This document shows, in pieces, positions 31,904 through 43,218 of a stretch of DNA of 64,000 nucleotides (position 1 is its first letter; each line of letters starts with the position of its first letter). The notes under the pieces are model-generated. The model was not told the DNA's origin. It saw only the letters and a list, made by a program, of their open reading frames with translations, and made no database searches. The stretch comes from Pseudo-nitzschia pungens (taxonomy: Eukaryota; Bacillariophyta; Bacillariophyceae; Bacillariales; Bacillariaceae): positions 186,001 to 250,000 of the forward strand of contig CM074769.1 of NCBI GenBank assembly GCA_037355855.1, given 5' to 3'. Both the position numbers and the translations under genes were made by a program.

Positions 31904-33671
31904 ACTCTGAACAAACGTCTTGCGTGCGAACGGCGAACTCGAAACCGTATCGTTGCCGTTGTCGTTGTCGTTGTCGTTGTCGAGATACAGGAACCGCAGA
32001 AAGTTTTGCACCCCCTTCGAACCAGTGAGAACGGTTTTGGACACCGAACAGGTAGCTTCTCCGCATGGGCTGCGTTGCAATCCGTTTCGAACGAAACTTT
32101 GCCTTTTTCCTAAGAAGAAAAAGAAAAAAAAAAAACCCCGTCCGTGCACCCATCCAGAAAGTTCTCGCGGTGGCGCAACCGAGAGACCGAATCGCTTTTG
32201 CTGCGGTGACGACGAAGAATGCAACGAGATGAAGCGATTGCCCTCCCCGCAAAATGTTTGGAACGGAGGAGCGCCGCAAGCTGCAAATCAAAAAGAACAA
32301 TGTATGATACTACTACATTGCAACAACAATACTACAAACTGCAACAACAACTTTTCAACCATTCTCAAGAGACCGGAATTCGTGGCAGGAAGCAATGGAT
32401 TTCTCCAAAACATGAACAACACGGAACGAGAAGTACTAGTAGTATTGAATACGACAAACACCACCGCCATCACCGTGTTCATCGGCAGAACACTACTACC
32501 ACCAGTTGGATCTGTTCTATGCTGCTGCTGAATACTAGTACAGGTAGAATATCACCTTACTATTTCTTGCTTCACTACTAGTAGTACTTCGCGTACACAA
32601 CCCAAAATCTTGCTCGTGTTGTAGGACTGCTATCCAAGATAAGATTGCCCTGCTTCCCACTTACCTGTATCTTTCTGCTCGCAGGATGCACTCATTGTGC
32701 GCAAGAAGCCAAACAATGGTCGTGCTTGTTCTAGTAGTACACTGACCCCAGGGAGTCAGTCACCAGTCAGGAAGTCAATGATCCTCGTCCTCAATCCTCC
32801 TCCTAACCACCAGCACATCATCATAAGCTGAGTAATTACTTCTTTCTCATGTACGTAGTATGCGCTACGAGGTCACAATGCACAAACAGCTACTAGTAGT
32901 ACCGTAGAGAGACAGGGGTCACACAACCCTGTCCAGTAAAGTCTGTCTTAGGAATTGAGGCCCAGCAGGATACGTGTAGCAAAAACTGCAAGACTGAAAA
33001 GTGAAAGGGATGCTACGCACGGTAACCCTGAAGTAAGTTACGGGTACTCGAGCGTACGAACTAAAATCCATGCAAAGTACGTAGTATCTTTTTCGTTCTT
33101 GTTGTAAGCGATAGCCTACCGTACGGTAACCTTACCGTACAGCTCTTGCGAATCTCCACCCTTTGTTTTATTTTTAGTATGATTCACTCGTCCTTCATAC
33201 CGTTGCCCACGCGATTGCCTACCGTTAACGGCTATTGGACGCCTAAGTAATGATGTTTTTGAAAAGACTGCCGGAGTGACCGGGGCATTCGGAGAATTCG
33301 GAGAAGCTACCGTTTTGGTGGTGCTCGTACGGTAGCAGGAGTGCGACATCATAGAGAGCACAAGTATTGCTTTTGTTGTTATTACGAAGTAAGATTACCT
33401 CGTACGTCGTGCCAAACATTGGGCTTTCTACATTGGATGTGCCATGCGCCAAGAGGAACCACTAAGGTTACCGGTACTACAAGTTCTTGTAATTTACTGG
33501 TAAACCTGACGTAAGGTACCCCTCTCTAGAGTATCCAAAATCCACACTCCACAATCCAAACAACGCAATAGTTTCGGATCGTTCGAAGAATGCCGCACAG
33601 AAATACTGCAATTCCGCTGGTAGTTCATAGTGATATAGCATAGTGTTTACTTCGTATACATACAGTCTGCC
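31904..33671. other. Intergenic region
   Basis: GTTGTC hexamer-like repeats (31948-31982), a poly-A tract near 32125, CAACAA repeats (32315-32355), ACTAGTA strings (32430-32590) and several GTAACCTTAC words (33015-33140, 33384-33400, 33465). No gene supported. Confidence 0.5.
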
Positions 33672-34613
33672 ATGCCGTTGGATTATTTGTTCAAATCTCC
33701 GGATAGCAGCAACCCGGCGTCGTCGATCAAGTCCAGCGCCCGCTCTCTTTTCGGCTCGCTGTCCCGTTCCTTGTCTTCCAACAGCGTCGCTCGGTCCACG
33801 TCATCGAGCGTCCCGAGCAAAGGCAACGAAAGCAACAATAGCAATAGCGATAGCAACAATAGCAACAACAGCATCAACAGCATCAACAGCAACAGCAACA
33901 ACAGTCTCGAAAATCCCTACAATGACGACGATGCAACCGAGAAAACCATCTACCTGATACGGCACGCCGAGTCGGAAGAAAACGTCAAGATGCACGGGCT
34001 GCAGCAGGTCGGAACGTCCCTCATCGAGCGCAGGCTGCCCTCCTCGAAAGACGTGACCAACAGCATCAAATTCCTCGGCGGCGCCGTGGCGGGAGACATC
34101 GACTCGCATCTCTCCGAGGGAGGCAAGAAGCAGGTGGCCGAACTCCACCAGATCCTAGAAACCGAGCGGAGAACCATGCTGACCGGCTCGGTGATCAACG
34201 ACGTCGACGTGATCGCCCACAGCCCGCTGGTCCGGGCCCGCGAGACGTGCTACGGCGCCTTTGGACTCGATCCCCGCACCGCACCGTTCCGAGAGAACGT
34301 GGTGGAGCTTTCGTGCCTGGAGGAGGCGACGCCGTGGGAGACGGCCGTCCAGGGCCGCAAGAACACGGTCCACAAGCGCATCGCCGAGCTCCACGACTGG
34401 ATCGATGCGCAGACCGAGGCGTCGACGATCGCGCTCGTGGGACACAGCGAGTACTTTATGATACTGCTGGGGATTTCGCGGGCGGAAAAGTTTTGGAACT
34501 GCGACGTTTGGAAGGTTCGGTATTGCTCCGGCAGCGGCAGCGGAGATCGGAGGTGGACCGGACTGGAGCGCCGGCACCGATTGGCTTCCAGCAAGCCAAT
34601 GGGAATGATGTGA
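33672..34613 (+). CDS. Histidine phosphatase superfamily protein (phosphoglycerate-mutase-like)
   Basis: Intronless, 313 aa. After a Ser/Asn-rich N-terminus (residues 10-90, with Asn-Ser repeats), the catalytic histidine motif appears as TIYLIRHAESEENV (about residues 95-108). Further hallmarks: HLSEGGKKQVAELH, VIAHSPLVRARETCYGAF with the conserved Arg, and the second histidine in IALVGHSEYFMILLG. These place it in branch 1 of the histidine phosphatase superfamily, which includes phosphoglycerate mutases and many broad or protein phosphatases; the substrate cannot be read. No targeting peptide is clear. Directly after the stop codon comes a TGACG-type pentamer run (34614-34675). Confidence 0.88.
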   Translation: MPLDYLFKSPDSSNPASSIKSSARSLFGSLSRSLSSNSVARSTSSSVPSKGNESNNSNSDSNNSNNSINSINSNSNNSLENPYNDDDATEKTIYLIRHAESEENVKMHGLQQVGTSLIERRLPSSKDVTNSIKFLGGAVAGDIDSHLSEGGKKQVAELHQILETERRTMLTGSVINDVDVIAHSPLVRARETCYGAFGLDPRTAPFRENVVELSCLEEATPWETAVQGRKNTVHKRIAELHDWIDAQTEASTIALVGHSEYFMILLGISRAEKFWNCDVWKVRYCSGSGSGDRRWTGLERRHRLASSKPMGMM

Positions 34614-35229
34614 CGTGACGTGACGTGACGTGATGTGATGTGACGTGATATTATGACGTGATATTATGACAATATTATTGTGACACATGCAACGATGAAT
34701 GCGCAATGCGAAGAAGTACGTGATAGTAATAAATAATAATAATAGTATAATATTAGTAATAATAGTTTTATAATAGAAATACTAGTCATGAATATTTTTT
34801 GTGGGATGTGCAATACCACTCTGTACGATGGGCACGATGTGATGCATGCGTACCGGTAAGCAACAGTAACAATAGTTCTCATCATTTTGGGTGCAATTTA
34901 CCGTACTTTTCTTTTCGTTCCTTTGCTTCACCCTGCTGGAAAAATTCGTAACGCCACTAGCCAAACTACGGTACGTCGTCGGCTACCAGTAGTAATACAA
35001 ACGATGGTGATAGTGTGATACTATTGTTTCGTGATCACTGCACTATTGCTGACAATTTAATTTATGAATTCATTGTGGGTCCAATACTCAATACCGAGGA
35101 CGTGTCTCGCGCTCCTCTACCCGTACCGAGAAACGCGTTCCCCCCCCGGTGACACCACCATTGCTCGAACATTGTGGTTCGTACGTGTTGCGGTTGTAGT
35201 TGTAGTTGTAGTATAATACTAATGCCGGT
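34614..35229. other. Space between convergent phosphatase and kinase genes
   Basis: TGACG/TGATG repeats at 34614-34675, AT-rich AATAAT stretch at 34725-34790 that may carry polyadenylation signals, and a GTTGTA repeat at 35186-35215. No gene. Confidence 0.5.
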
Positions 35230-36691
35230 TTATATGCACAATTTCTTGTGGTCACGTCCCTCCTCCAGCGTCTCAAAGCCCTGGTCGTAGTAGGTGTCCA
35301 CCTGTTCCTTCAGCTGCGTGTACAGGTCCCGGGCGTTCAGGCGTTCCCGGGGATTCCGCTTCCAGCAGTTCTGCAATATGGACTGGATCTGCGGCCTCCA
35401 GTCCTTCTTGATGGGCGGCCGGTCGTTCTTCTTGATGACCGACTCCCGGTGCTCCTCCTGGCTCATCTTGCCAAAGGCCTTCTCGAGGGCCACCAGCTCC
35501 CAAAAGAGGATCGAAAACGAGTAGATGTCGGCGCTCAGGTTGTACGGCTGGCCCAGGGCCACCTCCGGGGCCATGAACCGCCGGGACCCGGTTCCGCCGG
35601 ACATTTCGTACATGCCGTCCGGGGTTTTCTGCAGCGGGTCGAGCTCCTTGGCCAGGCCGAAATCGAACAGCTTGACGCGGCCCTCGAAGTTGAAGCCCAC
35701 GTTGTCGGGTTTCAGGTCGCTGCGATCCAGCAGCAAGCAAGCAGCGCAATGCATTGCAATGCATTGCAACCGCAACAAAGCACACAATACAGCACGCAAA
35801 ACGGAATGAATCGGTGAGCCGAATGACGACAAAACCCGGCAATCATTGCCACGACCAAGCTCTACGTTCCGGTACCAATGCCGACATATCCACGAAACAA
35901 ACGCAACGAACGAAAACAGCGCGACACGCAACGCAACCAAATGCAACGAGACGCAAAAAAACGCAACGCAACGCAACGCGACATCGCAACATCGCAACAA
36001 CAACAACAACGCCTTACCGAAAGACGATCTTCAGCCCGTGCAGGTGCCGAATCGCCCCGCAAATGTCCGTCGCCACGTGCAGCCGCTGCAGAAACATGGC
36101 CTGCAGCAGCTTGATGTTGCTCGGGGACGCGTGCCGCAACTTTCGCCGCTTGAGCTCCTTCCAGATGTCGATCCGCTTGTCGAGCGTGTCGTACAACCGG
36201 TCCACCACCAGAAAGTATCCCCCCATCTGTCCGGTGGCAAAGCCGGCGGCACCGGCGGCCGCCACCCCGTGCAGAGCAATGATGGACGGGTGGGGGTGGT
36301 TGCTGATCGCCGACAAATACTTGGCCTCCAGCAACAAATCGGCGGCCCCGTTGCAAAACTCGTTGGAATTGGACATGGCCGATTCGTTCAGAAACTTGAC
36401 GGCCAGGAGCTTGCGGTCGATGTTCTGCTTCACGTGCATGCGCTGCTGCTTCTGGTCCTCGCTGACGGGGGAGGACTCGTCCAGCTCGATCGTTTCGAGT
36501 TCGTAGACGGAATTGAAGCCGCCCTTTCCGAGCTTGTCCCCGAGGTAGGGCATGATTTCGTCCCGTTCGAAATACGGAACGCAGTCTTTCTTCAGGTCCT
36601 TGATCAGCGAGGATCGCTTGGTCATTTCCTGGCAGACTCGGGTGGCATAGCGGGAGGCCTTTTGGCAGACGTCCAGATCCAGGGGAATCAT
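35230..36691 (-). CDS. Serine/threonine protein kinase
   Basis: Two exons, 36691-36018 and 35719-35230, with a 298-bp GT-AG intron (donor CG/GTAAGG, acceptor CGCAG/C) that splits the arginine of the catalytic loop; 387 aa. The ATG at 36691 is the first in frame. Kinase landmarks: glycine loop LGKGGFNSVYEL (54-65), lysine in LLAVKFLNES, catalytic loop VFRDLKPDNVGF, DFG in VKLFDFGLAKEL, activation segment MSGGTGSRRFMAPEVALG, and YSFSILFWELVALEKAFG. The catalytic loop has Phe instead of His in HRD, which is seen in several active kinases and in diatom families. The intron contains CAACG/CAACAA repeats. There is no regulatory domain or membrane segment, and the pathway is unknown. It is divergent from the TatD gene, with the retrotransposon between them. 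Confidence 0.92.
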
Positions 36692-37213
36692 GGTTGTCGT
36701 GTGCGTGCGCGTGCTATCGATTGGTTGAATTGATTTCCGTGTGTCCGAAACTCGGATAGAAAGTGTCTCGTGTCTCGGCGATTGCAATCGACAACTGACT
36801 TCGTTTCACCGGGGCGATTCACGATGATGATTGATTCGAATCGATGCTGGGAACGGAATTTATCGATGCTGGTCGTTCTTCGGCAATGCAGTGATTCTTT
36901 GTTTTTCAGAGACGATGAAACAGAGTGGATTGTATTCGGATGGTGAACTCAGGCTTTGTGCCATGGTGATGGTTTATATGATTACGTGAATTAAACAACC
37001 CACCAAACGCGAAACTTCCCCTTTCGATTTCCTTCACGAGCAGAGCTGAGTTTCGTTTTGGGCCTTTCGGTAAGTTACGCGCAGTAAGATTATCGTATCA
37101 TTCCTAACGTTCCGTAACGGGTTGTAACATACCTGTACGCATACTACGAGTGTAGTACGTTTGAAACTTGCTTAAAATGTGGCAATGCGCGCGGCGGTCA
37201 AGCTCCTCCGAAA
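36692..37213. other. Upstream region of the kinase gene
   Basis: Kinase promoter side. It contains GGTAAGTTACGCGCAGTAAGATTA (37069-37091, described by ends only: GGTAAGTTAC and GTAAGATTA). No gene. Confidence 0.45.
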
Positions 37214-37286
37214 ACGGACTCATTCGACCAAGTCCATCGCATCCAATACGAGTCACGATGAAAGGATTGGGGTTCATCGTCCATCT
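37214..37286 (+). repeat. Left copy of the long direct repeat flanking the Copia element
   Basis: About 73 bp, ending CATCGTCCATCT immediately before the TG of the left LTR. The same sequence follows the right LTR (43574-43646) with one mismatch near its start. It acts as target-site duplication, but is far longer than the usual 5 bp. Confidence 0.85.
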
Positions 37287-37641
37287 TGTCGGAAATGGTA
37301 TAATAATATTCGACGAACAACGATTGTGTGAAGGTACAATTGGTACAAAGATATCGTATGAGTTGAATATGGCAAAACATTGAGATTCATTGCATGTAGT
37401 AAGCAGATGGCAGTGGATGATGACATTGATGATGCATTGTCAGAAAGATACATCCGCCACCAACTGCGACCAACTGCGACATGAAGAATTGATCTGTTAC
37501 AATAGTAATGAGAGAGAGATATTGTCCATCTGATGATCAATTCTCATTCTTTTTGAATAATCTAGTCAATAGAGTAATATCATTCAAATACAACTTTTTA
37601 AGACTTGGTAGGATTATCGTGATCGATACCCTATCCAATCA
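37287..37641 (+). repeat. 5' LTR of the Copia element
   Basis: 355 bp, TG...CA ends. It contains TACAATAGTAATG and AATAATC stretches and AT-rich sequence, but no clear TATA box is asserted. Confidence 0.95.
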
Positions 37642-37746
37642 ACATTATTCAAAAAGAAAGATTAGCGTTAGGCCTACAGTCAAAGATACCGTACCTAACC
37701 TACGTACCGTCTACTGACAAAGATACCACTTCAACCACCTACCAAC

Positions 37747-40700
37747 ATGGAACTTAAACCCACCAACACTGACTCAAGCAAGTCACCCAGCCCCCAACAA
37801 GGGGGCCGTGCTACCGGCAATGCCAACTCGTCCAACGCGACTAACCCGAAGAAGTCGGGATCAAGCACTGGATCAGGAAGCAAGCACCCTGAATCCAAGA
37901 AGTTTGTTGGACACAACCAGGACGAGCTTAAGGGGGTCCTCATCGCTGAGGATGCCGGACCAAAGGCATTTGCTGAACTGTGGGAGCGACTGCAAACCAT
38001 GGGTGGGTCCAAATATGTGCCCAAGGTGGGAACCTCGATTGAGAATCTCAAGCGATACACCAGGAAGGATTTTACTCCATCCAAGGTCTCGAAGGCGGAC
38101 TACACCACATCCAAGGAGGATGAGAACGGCAAGGTTGTAGAGGAAGAGGACACCGAGCTCAAACAGGTGCTCATGGACATGTACAAGGAAGAACTAAAGA
38201 TCAAAGCAGAGGAATGGATTGAATACGATCGCGACATGGAGAAGATGTACCGGGTTACCCTGGGTCAAGTCGACGAGGGTATGAAGGCCAAGCTCAAGGG
38301 TCACGCAGATTGGAAGGACATATCCACCTCGAAGTGTGTGATCAAACTGCTGAAGCTACTCAGAACCATGTGTTACCAATCAAGCCGGACCAAGGTGCAC
38401 CCCCCAACCAACCTGCTCCGTGCTCTCCGGAAGCTCATCTGTACCCAACAGCGCGGTGTGGAACCGGCACTTTATGTCAAGACTATTAAGGAGAACTACG
38501 AGGTTGTAAAGTCCCTCGGCGGAGGCATTATTTGTAAGGCACTCTTCGACTATGAGATCAGTGTCAACGCAATTTATGGTGCGAAATACTCCACCTACCA
38601 GGACTACCTCGAAACCCCAACGGCAATCGAAAAATCGATCGACCGCGCCATGGAGCAGCGATTTCTTGCGACCATCATTGTGGAGGGCAGTGACGACGAC
38701 TCGTCGTCGGCATCCCTGAAGCATACTTTGGGTAACAACTACACTCTCGCTAGTGACCAATACCCTGCAACTCCAGCGTCGGCGCTCGACATGCTCAACG
38801 CGTTCAAGGTGACGAAGCGCACCACCACACGGCGCACCGGGACCGGTGGCACGCCGAATGCTTCGAGCAATTCGGGGCAAGGTGCTCGCTCTCGCAATAA
38901 CGGTCGGGGCCCCGCTGAAGGGAAAACGTCCCTCGACACGGCCGCCTTCGCCCAAACAGTTACGGCGCGCCCGCCCTCGTTCGCCAATGACCCAACCAAT
39001 CGCCAATTGCTGGTCACCGCCGTCGCCAACGGAGATCACTTTGGAAACGAATCCCATCAGTTCTTCCAGCTTGGCGTGGTTCACCACGGGGACCCACCAT
39101 CTGTGTCCCACCTATTCGTGACTTCCGGGTCTGCCGGCCGCTCGCCCGATGGGTCTTCGATCGCCTCGTCGACCGACGACTCCTCCGCCGACACCTCGGC
39201 CGACCCCAACAGTCTCCCGGGGCTCGTTCCCCGGTTCGATCCGGCATATGATAGCAGCGATGATGATTCTTCCGTCGCTGCTAATGATATCATCGACATC
39301 GACAGCTGGCCATATCCATCATCTACCACTAACTCCAGGAGTGACCATGATTCGAAATCGAAATCTTTATGGAGCCAGCAAGAAAATGACGCAAATCGCA
39401 CAAACTGCACGCTGACTACATCTAACAACACATTTAAGTACACCACAGGCGTCAAACAACTACTTGCGCAATCCAATCAGTCGACAATCGACCCAAACTG
39501 GATTCTCCTTGATAGCGAGTCATCCATCAACCTCATTGTCAATCCAAACCTGGTGACCAACATCCGAACAGCGGCGAATGGGCAATACATGACAATTCAT
39601 TGTAACTCCGGAACAGCCAAGACGAACAAACAAGCAACCTTGCCGGGCTTCGGCGATGTGTGGTTCTATCCAGATGGAATTGCCAATGTACTTTCACTCG
39701 CACTGGTATCCGACCAATATCGAGTGACCATGGACACTGCTGTGGATAATGCCATATATGTCCATCGAGCAGATTCATCTATACGAAAGTTCCAACGGTC
39801 GAATTGCAACCTGTACTATTGTGACATGAGCAACAACTCGGGGAATGTACTCGCAATGGATACTGCACTCGAAAAGGAACAATCATTCTCCAAGCTGGAC
39901 CAACGTCGCGCAAAGAAAGCAAGAGATCTACAAGAGGCACTCGGCTTCCCAACAAAGGAAGCACTCATCAAGATGATTGACAACAACCTCATAAAGAATT
40001 GCCCCGTGTCGCGCAGAGACGTACTCATCATGGACGAGATCTATGGGAAGCACGCCAGCATAATCAAAGGGAGCAGCGTTCGCAAACAGGCGCAGCATAC
40101 CCATGAAGACATATCACCCGTACCAGAAGACATCCTTAAACGCTATCGCAATGTGACCATGTTCGTCGATATAATCACAGTAAATGGCATAATGTTCCTG
40201 GTGACCATCTCCCGGCACCTCAGGTTCAGAACGGCAGTGGCAATCACCAACATGAAGCTCGGTACACTTCTCAAGCACGTGAAGGCAGCAATTGGCCAGT
40301 ATGCCAGCCGCGGGTTCAAGGTGACCCAGATTCATGCAGACAACCAATTTGAATGCCTGAAGAATGACCTCATATCCATGCACGAACCCATTTCGGTTCA
40401 CTGTGTACCAGCCGGGCAACATGAGCCGACCATTGAAAGAAGCAACAGGACTCTGAAGGAAAGCATTCGATGTGTCATCAACCATATTCCGGTGCGCAAG
40501 CTGCCAAAGCGATGCCTAATAGAACTTGTGTACGCATCAACCTTTTGGTTAAACTGTAGAACAGTGGGGGTATGCGAGACAATGTCAACGCGAGAACTAA
40601 TGACCGGAATTCCATGCGACGCGAGGAGGGACGGGAAGTTCCAATACCTGCAGTATATGCAGGCACACTTGGAGCAAACCGACAATTCAATGAAGCCCAG

Positions 40701-43194
40701 GACTACCGACGCAGTCTATCTTCGACCCACAGGGCAGCTCACCGGTGGGTTCTACGCCTTCGACGTAAACACGGGGCACCGAATTCATCGTCAGCGAGGC
40801 ACACCGTTACCCATGCCAACAGCGGTCATTCAGAAGCTCGAGGATATCGCCAAGAAACAAGCAATGCCGGACGGCGTGCTTTTCGGCGATGCTCAAGGAC
40901 TGTCGACCATCATGGACATCGCTGACGACGGATCCCTCAGCGATGATAACGCCTCTGACTGTACCTACAGTCAACACAGCGACGCGGATGACGACGCCAG
41001 TGAACTAACTGGGGTGATACAAGAAGAACAAGCAATCGCTGAATCGCAGGAGGAACGGTCCGACTCAATTTCAACAGGTACAAGTGAAAACCTTAACAAA
41101 GCAGGAGTGAATAACCTGGACAAAGCAGGAGTGAGTAACGATGAGGATGCTCAGGAGGAAACTGAAGAGGCAATCGCTGAGTCCAACGAACCAACAGTTG
41201 AGGACCATAAGCCGGAGTATGAACCACCAACCCTACGCGCCAGAGTCGCAAGAACACACAACAAATTTACAATCGACGATGGGTACGAGTCCACCTACCA
41301 CGAACGGTCATTCTTCACAGCAGGGTATCGTAACGCCGTTGAATCAATTGCAAAACAGAATGAGAGGGTGTTACTCGTCGCCAACGCCATAGAACATTAC
41401 AACAACCTGGATGCATCGCAAGTAACGAAACAGTATGGCGTCAACCAGGGCATTAAGATTTTTGGCGAGGAAGGAGTCGACGCAGTGCTCAAGGAGCTGC
41501 AACAACTTCATGATAGGGGCGTCATACGGGTGTTGGAACCAAGCGAAGTAACCAAGGAGGTAGTTCAGCAAGCACTACAATATTTAATGTTCCTCAAGCG
41601 GAAACGCACTGGAAAGATCAAGGGCCGCGGGTGTGCTGACGGAAGGCCACAACGAGAGTTCATATCGAAGGAGGATTCGACCTCGCCAACTGTGTCCTTG
41701 TATGCTCTAATGTTATCATGCTTAATAGACGCAATCGAGGGACGAGACGTTGCGACCGTTGACATACCGGGAGCGTTTTTGCAGACCGACATGCCCGAGG
41801 GGGAGAACGTCTACATCAAACTTGATGGGACAATGGCAGAGCTACTTTGCCGGGTGGAACCAGGTACCTACCGGCCGAATTTGCTACAACAAAGGGGCAG
41901 AAAGGTGCTCTACGGCAAGGCCATGAAAGCCATTTATGGAACAGTCAGGGCAGCTCTCCTCTTCTGGGAGAAATTGTCAGGGAAACTATTAGAATGGGGC
42001 TTCCAGAGGAATCCATACGATATGTGTACCGTGAACAAGATGATTAACGGGAAGCAATGCACGATAGTGTGGCATGTTGATGACCTCAAGATCTCCCATG
42101 TAGATCCGGATGTCGTGACCCGGATTATAAACGATTTAAATAAAGAGTTTGGGAAGATTAGCCCATTAACAGAAACCCGGGGCAAGGTCCATGACTACGT
42201 TGGAATGACCATCGACTACACGGATAAAGGTAAAGTGAAGTTCACAATGTTCGATTATATTGAAGATATCCTACAGGGCCTACCGAAGGAGTTGGATGGG
42301 TGTGAGGCGGTCACACCGGGTGCCGATCACCTGTTCAAGGTCAATCCGAATGCGGAGAAGTTGTCAGAGCCAAGGGCAGAGCAATTCCATCGATATGTGG
42401 CAAAATTGTTGTTTGCCTCAAAGCGTGCTCGGCCGGACATTCAAACCGCGGTGGCATATTTATGCACCAGGGTGAAGGGACCAGACGTTGATGATGAAAA
42501 GAAGCTGAAAAGGGTCCTCAGTTACCTCAAAGAGACACGATTTCTCCCACTAGTTTTGGGGTGGGACGAAACCGGAACAGTCAAATGGTACGTCGACGCA
42601 GCGTTTGCAGTACACGATGATATGCGCAGCCACTCAGGCGGAATGATGACGCTTGGACAAGGAGCGGTGATGTCCGTCTCCACGAAGCAAAAGCTCAATA
42701 CCAAGAGTTCGACCGAGGCGGAAGTGGTTGGAGTCGACGACAACATGAACTTCATCTGCTGGGCAAGATACTTCCTTATCGCACAGGGACAGCATGTCCG
42801 GGACAACGTGGCTCCGGACACGAAAGCAGAAGATGCGCCAGTTCTTGGGGAAAGGAACATCCTTTACCAGGACAATGAAAGCTCCATGCGGTTGGAAAGG
42901 AACGGGAAGGCGTCCAGCACCAAGCGGACTCGTCACATCAATATCCGATACTTCTTTGTGACCGATCGTGTTGCAAAAGGGGAGGTTACTATCGAGTACT
43001 GCCCTACGAAGGAGATGATCGCCGACTATTACACCAAGCCATTGCAGGGGTCTTTGTTTCGAAAGTTTCGTGATACCATCATGGGTATTACACAGGATGA
43101 TTACAACCACTACAAGCAAGTGTATTGTCAAGCAAAGGCAGCAAGGTCTAATTCGAGTGGTGTGGTCGTGCAGAACACACGTACCGTTGGGTAG
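37747..43194 (+). CDS. Copia Gag-Pol polyprotein
   Basis: 1815 aa, one uninterrupted frame. Residues 1 to about 330 form a Gag-like region with Lys/Ser-rich start and helical middle; no CCHC knuckle is seen in it. The aspartic protease site is ILLDSESSINLI (Asp 589; Ser-Glu instead of Thr/Ser-Gly). Integrase acidic residues are at about D808 (FVDIITVNG), D865 (HADNQFE) and E897 (TIERSNRTLKE), with 31 residues between the last two. Reverse transcriptase has VATVDIPGAFLQTDMPEGE and the polymerase box WHVDDLK (H-V-D-D at 1443-1446). RNase H has WYVDAAFAVH, TKSSTEAEVVGVDD and LYQDNESS, and the C-terminal IADYYTKPLQG typical of Copia. The DSE and HVDD variants fit diatom elements. All catalytic residues are present. 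Confidence 0.97.
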   Translation: MELKPTNTDSSKSPSPQQGGRATGNANSSNATNPKKSGSSTGSGSKHPESKKFVGHNQDELKGVLIAEDAGPKAFAELWERLQTMGGSKYVPKVGTSIENLKRYTRKDFTPSKVSKADYTTSKEDENGKVVEEEDTELKQVLMDMYKEELKIKAEEWIEYDRDMEKMYRVTLGQVDEGMKAKLKGHADWKDISTSKCVIKLLKLLRTMCYQSSRTKVHPPTNLLRALRKLICTQQRGVEPALYVKTIKENYEVVKSLGGGIICKALFDYEISVNAIYGAKYSTYQDYLETPTAIEKSIDRAMEQRFLATIIVEGSDDDSSSASLKHTLGNNYTLASDQYPATPASALDMLNAFKVTKRTTTRRTGTGGTPNASSNSGQGARSRNNGRGPAEGKTSLDTAAFAQTVTARPPSFANDPTNRQLLVTAVANGDHFGNESHQFFQLGVVHHGDPPSVSHLFVTSGSAGRSPDGSSIASSTDDSSADTSADPNSLPGLVPRFDPAYDSSDDDSSVAANDIIDIDSWPYPSSTTNSRSDHDSKSKSLWSQQENDANRTNCTLTTSNNTFKYTTGVKQLLAQSNQSTIDPNWILLDSESSINLIVNPNLVTNIRTAANGQYMTIHCNSGTAKTNKQATLPGFGDVWFYPDGIANVLSLALVSDQYRVTMDTAVDNAIYVHRADSSIRKFQRSNCNLYYCDMSNNSGNVLAMDTALEKEQSFSKLDQRRAKKARDLQEALGFPTKEALIKMIDNNLIKNCPVSRRDVLIMDEIYGKHASIIKGSSVRKQAQHTHEDISPVPEDILKRYRNVTMFVDIITVNGIMFLVTISRHLRFRTAVAITNMKLGTLLKHVKAAIGQYASRGFKVTQIHADNQFECLKNDLISMHEPISVHCVPAGQHEPTIERSNRTLKESIRCVINHIPVRKLPKRCLIELVYASTFWLNCRTVGVCETMSTRELMTGIPCDARRDGKFQYLQYMQAHLEQTDNSMKPRTTDAVYLRPTGQLTGGFYAFDVNTGHRIHRQRGTPLPMPTAVIQKLEDIAKKQAMPDGVLFGDAQGLSTIMDIADDGSLSDDNASDCTYSQHSDADDDASELTGVIQEEQAIAESQEERSDSISTGTSENLNKAGVNNLDKAGVSNDEDAQEETEEAIAESNEPTVEDHKPEYEPPTLRARVARTHNKFTIDDGYESTYHERSFFTAGYRNAVESIAKQNERVLLVANAIEHYNNLDASQVTKQYGVNQGIKIFGEEGVDAVLKELQQLHDRGVIRVLEPSEVTKEVVQQALQYLMFLKRKRTGKIKGRGCADGRPQREFISKEDSTSPTVSLYALMLSCLIDAIEGRDVATVDIPGAFLQTDMPEGENVYIKLDGTMAELLCRVEPGTYRPNLLQQRGRKVLYGKAMKAIYGTVRAALLFWEKLSGKLLEWGFQRNPYDMCTVNKMINGKQCTIVWHVDDLKISHVDPDVVTRIINDLNKEFGKISPLTETRGKVHDYVGMTIDYTDKGKVKFTMFDYIEDILQGLPKELDGCEAVTPGADHLFKVNPNAEKLSEPRAEQFHRYVAKLLFASKRARPDIQTAVAYLCTRVKGPDVDDEKKLKRVLSYLKETRFLPLVLGWDETGTVKWYVDAAFAVHDDMRSHSGGMMTLGQGAVMSVSTKQKLNTKSSTEAEVVGVDDNMNFICWARYFLIAQGQHVRDNVAPDTKAEDAPVLGERNILYQDNESSMRLERNGKASSTKRTRHINIRYFFVTDRVAKGEVTIEYCPTKEMIADYYTKPLQGSLFRKFRDTIMGITQDDYNHYKQVYCQAKAARSNSSGVVVQNTRTVG

Positions 43195-43218
43195 GCATCC
43201 TACATGACCACAGGAGTG

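Noticed and set aside
30362..32224. 620-codon minus-strand open frame
   Set aside because: Antisense to the SGNH/PC-esterase-like gene, which has recognisable motifs; the minus frame has none.
35754..36733. Two long + strand frames
   Set aside because: Antisense to the kinase exons and through its repeat-filled intron.
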